Part shown: one piece after another, positions 6,114 through 8,730 of the stretch
Position numbering within the stretch: the stretch's first letter is position 1
Layout: every line of letters starts with the position of its first letter
Origin: Bacillota bacterium
GTDB taxonomy: Bacteria; Bacillota; Clostridia; Peptostreptococcales; Anaerovoracaceae
DNA length: 8,730 nt
NCBI GenBank assembly: GCA_016287035.1
Contig: JAEEVI010000157.1
Location: forward strand, 1-8,730
Direction: 5' to 3'
Translations under genes and position numbers: made by a program
Notes under the pieces: generated by a model
Told to the model about the DNA's origin: nothing
The model's database searches: none
The model's input: only the letters and a program-made list of their open reading frames with translations

Positions 6114-6149
6114 ATATAAAGTCAGACATGCGGAGCAGGTTATCCACCG
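6081..6149 (+). promoter_or_regulatory. Antiterminator of the aroF leader
   Basis: CGGT (6081-6084) and GGATAA (6087-6092) pair with TTATCC (6140-6145) and ACCG (6146-6149): ten Watson-Crick pairs around a 2-base AG bulge. The helix extends through 6093-6097 with 6135-6139 (two more Watson-Crick and three G-U pairs). This uses the loop, the upper stem and two bases of the left arm of the terminator, so the two structures exclude each other. No T-box consensus is present, which leaves ribosome-mediated attenuation as the simplest mechanism. Confidence 0.75.
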
Positions 6150-6165
6150 GCTCCGCTTTTATTTT
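6130..6165 (+). terminator. Intrinsic terminator (attenuator) before aroF
   Basis: GCGGAGC (6130-6136) pairs exactly with GCTCCGC (6150-6156). Inside, after an A-G mismatch, GGT (6138-6140) pairs with ACC (6146-6148), leaving the loop TATCC. TTTTATTTT follows immediately at 6157-6165. The tail ends one base before the aroF ribosome site AGGAGG (6167-6172), so terminated transcripts stop just short of the gene. Confidence 0.88.
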
Positions 6166-6177
6166 CAGGAGGCACAT

Positions 6178-7182
6178 ATGATCGTAGTACTCAAGCACGG
6201 AGTTGCCGAGAACAAGAAGCAGCAGCTTATCAGCTGGCTGGAAAAACAGAATCTGAGAGTGAACGTATCCGAGGGCGATTACCAGACGGTGCTCGGCCTC
6301 ATAGGAAATACCTCCCACGTCGATACGGATCTGGTGGCGAGCCTCGCCATCGTCGATTCCGTAAAGCGGATAACGGAGCCCTTCAAATGCGTCAACAGGA
6401 AGTTCCACCCCGAGGACACCGTCGTCGAGGCGAGAGGCGCAAAGGTCGGCAGCGGCAATTTCGCGCTGATAGCAGGCCCCTGCTCCGTCGAGAGCGAGGA
6501 GCAGATAGTGGAGGTCGCGAAGGCCGTCAAGGCCGCCGGAGCGACGATGCTGCGCGGCGGAGCGTTCAAGCCCCGCACCTCCCCGTACGATTTCCAGGGC
6601 CTTAAGGCAGAAGGACTCGAGCTTCTGCGCGTAGCGCGCGAGGAGACGGGGCTCCCGATCGTCACGGAGGTCATGGGCGTGAGGGATCTTCCGCAGTTCG
6701 AGGACGTCGACGTCATCCAGATCGGCGCGAGGAACATGCAGAACTTCGATCTCTTAAAAGAGGTCGGAAGGATGCGCCGGCCCGTCCTGCTCAAGCGGGG
6801 CCTCGCCAACACGATAAAGGAGCTCCTTATGAGCGCCGAATATATAATGTCCGAGGGCTGCACCGAGGTCATACTCTGCGAGCGCGGCATACGGACGTTC
6901 GACGACTATACCAGAAATACGCTCGATCTCGCGGTCATACCTCTGCTCCACGAGCTCAGCCACCTTCCCGTCATAGTGGATCCGAGCCACGCGACGGGCC
7001 TTGCCAGGCTCGTTCCGCCGATGGCCCTCGCCGCGGCGGCGAGCGGAGCCGACGGCCTCATAATAGAAGTCCACAACGATCCGATGAGCGCGCTGTGCGA
7101 CGGCGCGCAGTCCCTGCGCCCCGAGGAATTCGCCTCGCTCGCGGAGAAGATCAGGGCTGTCAGAAAGGCGGTCGCGGAATGA
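6178..7182 (+). CDS. aroF: 3-deoxy-D-arabino-heptulosonate 7-phosphate (DAHP) synthase, type I-beta with N-terminal regulatory domain
   Basis: A 334-residue enzyme that condenses phosphoenolpyruvate with erythrose 4-phosphate, the first step of the shikimate pathway. Residues 1 to about 70 look like the ferredoxin-like domain found before the catalytic barrel in the Thermotoga maritima type, where it mediates feedback inhibition by Tyr/Phe. Residues about 80-334 are the barrel, with AGPCSVES (99-106, metal ligand C102), RGGAFKPRTSPY (126-137), DPSHATG (268-274, metal ligand H271), E297 in IIEVHN and D308. The length matches this subfamily. ATG at 6178 has AGGAGG 5 bases upstream. The gene is headed by the Phe/Tyr attenuator and overlaps tyrA by 4 bases. 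Control is thus likely twofold: attenuation of transcription, plus feedback inhibition of the enzyme (inferred from the family). Confidence 0.96.
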   Translation: MIVVLKHGVAENKKQQLISWLEKQNLRVNVSEGDYQTVLGLIGNTSHVDTDLVASLAIVDSVKRITEPFKCVNRKFHPEDTVVEARGAKVGSGNFALIAGPCSVESEEQIVEVAKAVKAAGATMLRGGAFKPRTSPYDFQGLKAEGLELLRVAREETGLPIVTEVMGVRDLPQFEDVDVIQIGARNMQNFDLLKEVGRMRRPVLLKRGLANTIKELLMSAEYIMSEGCTEVILCERGIRTFDDYTRNTLDLAVIPLLHELSHLPVIVDPSHATGLARLVPPMALAAAASGADGLIIEVHNDPMSALCDGAQSLRPEEFASLAEKIRAVRKAVAE

Positions 7183-8012
7183 CGGTCGGAATAGCGGGGC
7201 TCGGACTCATCGGAGGGTCGTTCGCGAAAGCGTACAGCGAAGCGGGCTGGAGGGTCCTCGGGTACAACAGGAGCGAGAGCGTCCTGGAGTTCGCGATGCT
7301 CAGCGGCGCCGTCGACGCTCCCCTTACTAAGGACAACATAGCTGAGTGCGATATAGTGCTCGTGGCGCTGTATCCGAAGGCCTGCATAGATTACATAAAG
7401 GAGATGGCGCCTTACATCGGCGCGGGTCCCGTAGTCCTCGACTGCGGAGGGACGAAGCGCGACATATGCGCGGAGCTGTTTCCGTTCGCCGCTGAGAGCG
7501 GCATCCGCTTCTTCGGCGGTCATCCGATGGCCGGCACGCACAATTCCGGCTTCAAATACGCGCGTTCGAACATGTTCCACGGCGCGTCGATGGTCGTGGT
7601 GCCTCCGGCGATGGACGACATCGAGACGCTCGGGCGCATCGAGGAGCTTCTCGCGCCGGCAGGCTTCGGGCGCTTTTCTGTGACGACGGCGGCGGAGCAC
7701 GACGCGATGATAGCGTTCACGTCGCAGATGCCGCACGTCATATCGAACGCGTACATAAAGAGCCCGACCGCGAGGTCTCACAAGGGCTTCTCCGCGGGGA
7801 GCTACAAGGACATGACCAGAGTCGCGCGGCTCGCGCCGGCGATGTGGTCGGAGCTGTTCCTTGAGAACGGCGACAATCTGCTCGCGGAGATAGACATACT
7901 TATAAAAGAGCTCTCCAGGTACCGCGACGCTATAAGCAGGGCGGACGCTGACGGGCTTACGGAGCTGCTCGCCGAGGGCAGCAGGATAAAGGAGGAGGTC
8001 GACGGACGGTGA
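7179..8012 (+). CDS. tyrA: Prephenate dehydrogenase
   Basis: A 277-residue NAD(P)-dependent enzyme that converts prephenate to 4-hydroxyphenylpyruvate on the way to tyrosine. Residues 1 to about 165 form the Rossmann domain with GLGLIGGS (7-14) at its start. The prephenate site motif HPMAGT is at 115-120. The helical dimerization domain carries TSQMPH (181-186), GSYKDMTRVA (207-216) and MWSELFLEN (222-230), all typical of TyrA. No chorismate mutase or ACT domain is fused, so it is the short monofunctional form. The ATG at 7179-7181 overlaps the aroF stop (ATGA), which fits translational coupling; an earlier in-frame start at 7095 would overlap aroF by 88 bases and adds residues unlike any TyrA N-terminus. 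An arogenate dehydrogenase activity cannot be excluded. Confidence 0.95.
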   Translation: MTVGIAGLGLIGGSFAKAYSEAGWRVLGYNRSESVLEFAMLSGAVDAPLTKDNIAECDIVLVALYPKACIDYIKEMAPYIGAGPVVLDCGGTKRDICAELFPFAAESGIRFFGGHPMAGTHNSGFKYARSNMFHGASMVVVPPAMDDIETLGRIEELLAPAGFGRFSVTTAAEHDAMIAFTSQMPHVISNAYIKSPTARSHKGFSAGSYKDMTRVARLAPAMWSELFLENGDNLLAEIDILIKELSRYRDAISRADADGLTELLAEGSRIKEEVDGR

Positions 8013-8730
8013 CGACGATCCGCGTAAAAGCTTCGAGAGAATACGACGTAATGATCGGCAGCGGCCTGCTCGACCGGGCGGGCGATCTGATCCTCGGCGC
8101 GATAAAGCCGAAGACTGTAACGATAGTATCCGACAGCAACGTTTATCCGCTGTACGGAAAGCGTCTCGCCGAGACGCTCGACGACTCCGAGCTCGTCTGC
8201 GGGAGCTTCGTCTTCCCCGCGGGAGAACGGTCCAAGAGCGTCAAAACGTTCGCGGAGATACTGGATCATCTCGCGGAGAGCCGGCTCACGCGCAGCGACG
8301 CGGTGATCGCGCTCGGCGGCGGCGTGACGGGCGATCTCGCCGGTTTTGCCGCTTCGGCGTATCTTCGCGGGATACCTTACGTCCAGATCCCGACCACGCT
8401 CCTGGCTGCCGTGGATTCGTCCGTCGGCGGAAAGACCGCGGTAGATCTCCCCGCGGGGAAGAACCTCGCGGGAGCCGTCTATCAGCCTTCGCTGGTCATC
8501 TGCGACACGGACTGCCTCGCGACGCAGCCCGAAGACGTCTTCGCTTCAGGCTGCGGAGAGGTCATAAAGTACGGGATGATCGCGGGCCCCGGGCTTCTTG
8601 AAGAGCTGGAGCGCCGCGGCGGAGGGGAGATCACGGAGGATATCATCAGGACCTGCGTCGAGTTCAAGCGCGGCGTCGTCGAGAGGGACGAGTTCGATAA
8701 CGGCGTCCGCAGGCTCCTCAACTTCGGACA
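8009..8730 (+). CDS. aroB: 3-dehydroquinate synthase (3' end outside the window)
   Basis: The first 240 codons of AroB, which converts DAHP to 3-dehydroquinate using NAD+ and a divalent metal, the second shikimate step. It starts with GTG at 8009-8011, overlapping the tyrA stop (GTGA), with AAGGAGGAGG at 7989-7998 about 10 bases before. Visible motifs: PAGERSKS (70-77), the NAD-binding GGGVTGDLAGF (103-113), IPTTLLAAVDSSVGGKTAVD (127-146), GKN (150-152), and CGEVIKYG (182-189) with the metal ligand E184. The frame is open at the window edge and is cut just after LNFG, before the expected H-T of the second metal-binding motif. Usual length is about 350-360 residues, so a third is missing. It is the third gene of the operon and acts directly after AroF. 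Confidence 0.95.
   Translation, partial: MTTIRVKASREYDVMIGSGLLDRAGDLILGAIKPKTVTIVSDSNVYPLYGKRLAETLDDSELVCGSFVFPAGERSKSVKTFAEILDHLAESRLTRSDAVIALGGGVTGDLAGFAASAYLRGIPYVQIPTTLLAAVDSSVGGKTAVDLPAGKNLAGAVYQPSLVICDTDCLATQPEDVFASGCGEVIKYGMIAGPGLLEELERRGGGEITEDIIRTCVEFKRGVVERDEFDNGVRRLLNFG

Noticed and set aside
6003..6177. T-box riboswitch before aroF
   Set aside because: No T-box consensus (AGGGTGGNACCGCG type) is present. The leader has a translated Phe/Tyr frame and a simple three-way choice of helices instead.
1..8730. Defence system, CRISPR array, transposon, tRNA or rRNA
   Set aside because: No repeats, transposase motifs or RNA-gene features were seen. Almost all the sequence is accounted for by metabolic genes and their control regions.

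Overview
The window looks like an anaerobic bacterium with a GC-rich genome that often uses ATA (Ile) and AGG (Arg) codons. A flavodiiron protein, a DUF362 bis-[4Fe-4S] protein and two AMP-forming acyl-CoA synthetases point to an anaerobe. The type I-beta DAHP synthase with a ferredoxin-like front domain and the strong AGGAGG-type ribosome sites fit Bacillota (Clostridia) or perhaps Synergistota. That placement is an inference; no rRNA or marker gene settles it. All genes lie on the + strand and there is no gene-free stretch over 300 bases.

Region 1 (1-2190): the 3' part of a medium-chain-type acyl-CoA synthetase, cut by the window edge, followed 16 bases later by a DUF362 protein with two C-terminal [4Fe-4S] motifs. 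Region 2 (2191-4665): a consensus-like promoter with a perfect 10-bp inverted repeat just after it, then a MarR-family regulator and, 60 bases further on, a 614-residue long-chain-type acyl-CoA synthetase. It reads as a self-regulated regulator/ligase pair.

Region 3 (4666-5934): a flavodiiron protein (fprA) behind a dense control region of about 100 bases. There a promoter -10 box sits inside a long terminator-like hairpin ending in a T-rich tract, and two palindromes overlap the -35 and -10 boxes.

Region 4 (5935-8730): an aromatic amino-acid operon, aroF (DAHP synthase), tyrA (prephenate dehydrogenase) and aroB (3-dehydroquinate synthase, cut by the window edge), with 4-base ATGA/GTGA overlaps. 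It is preceded by a strong promoter and a complete ribosome-mediated attenuator. An unlisted 25-codon leader peptide carries FAFYAYYYFGF (4 Phe and 4 Tyr in 11 codons), followed by a protector stem, a pause hairpin, an antiterminator and an intrinsic terminator that ends one base before the aroF ribosome site. This leader is the most notable find: the mechanism is classical, but use of a mixed Phe/Tyr leader for a DAHP synthase-tyrA-aroB operon deserves checking. I saw no mobile element, CRISPR array, tRNA, rRNA or defence system.
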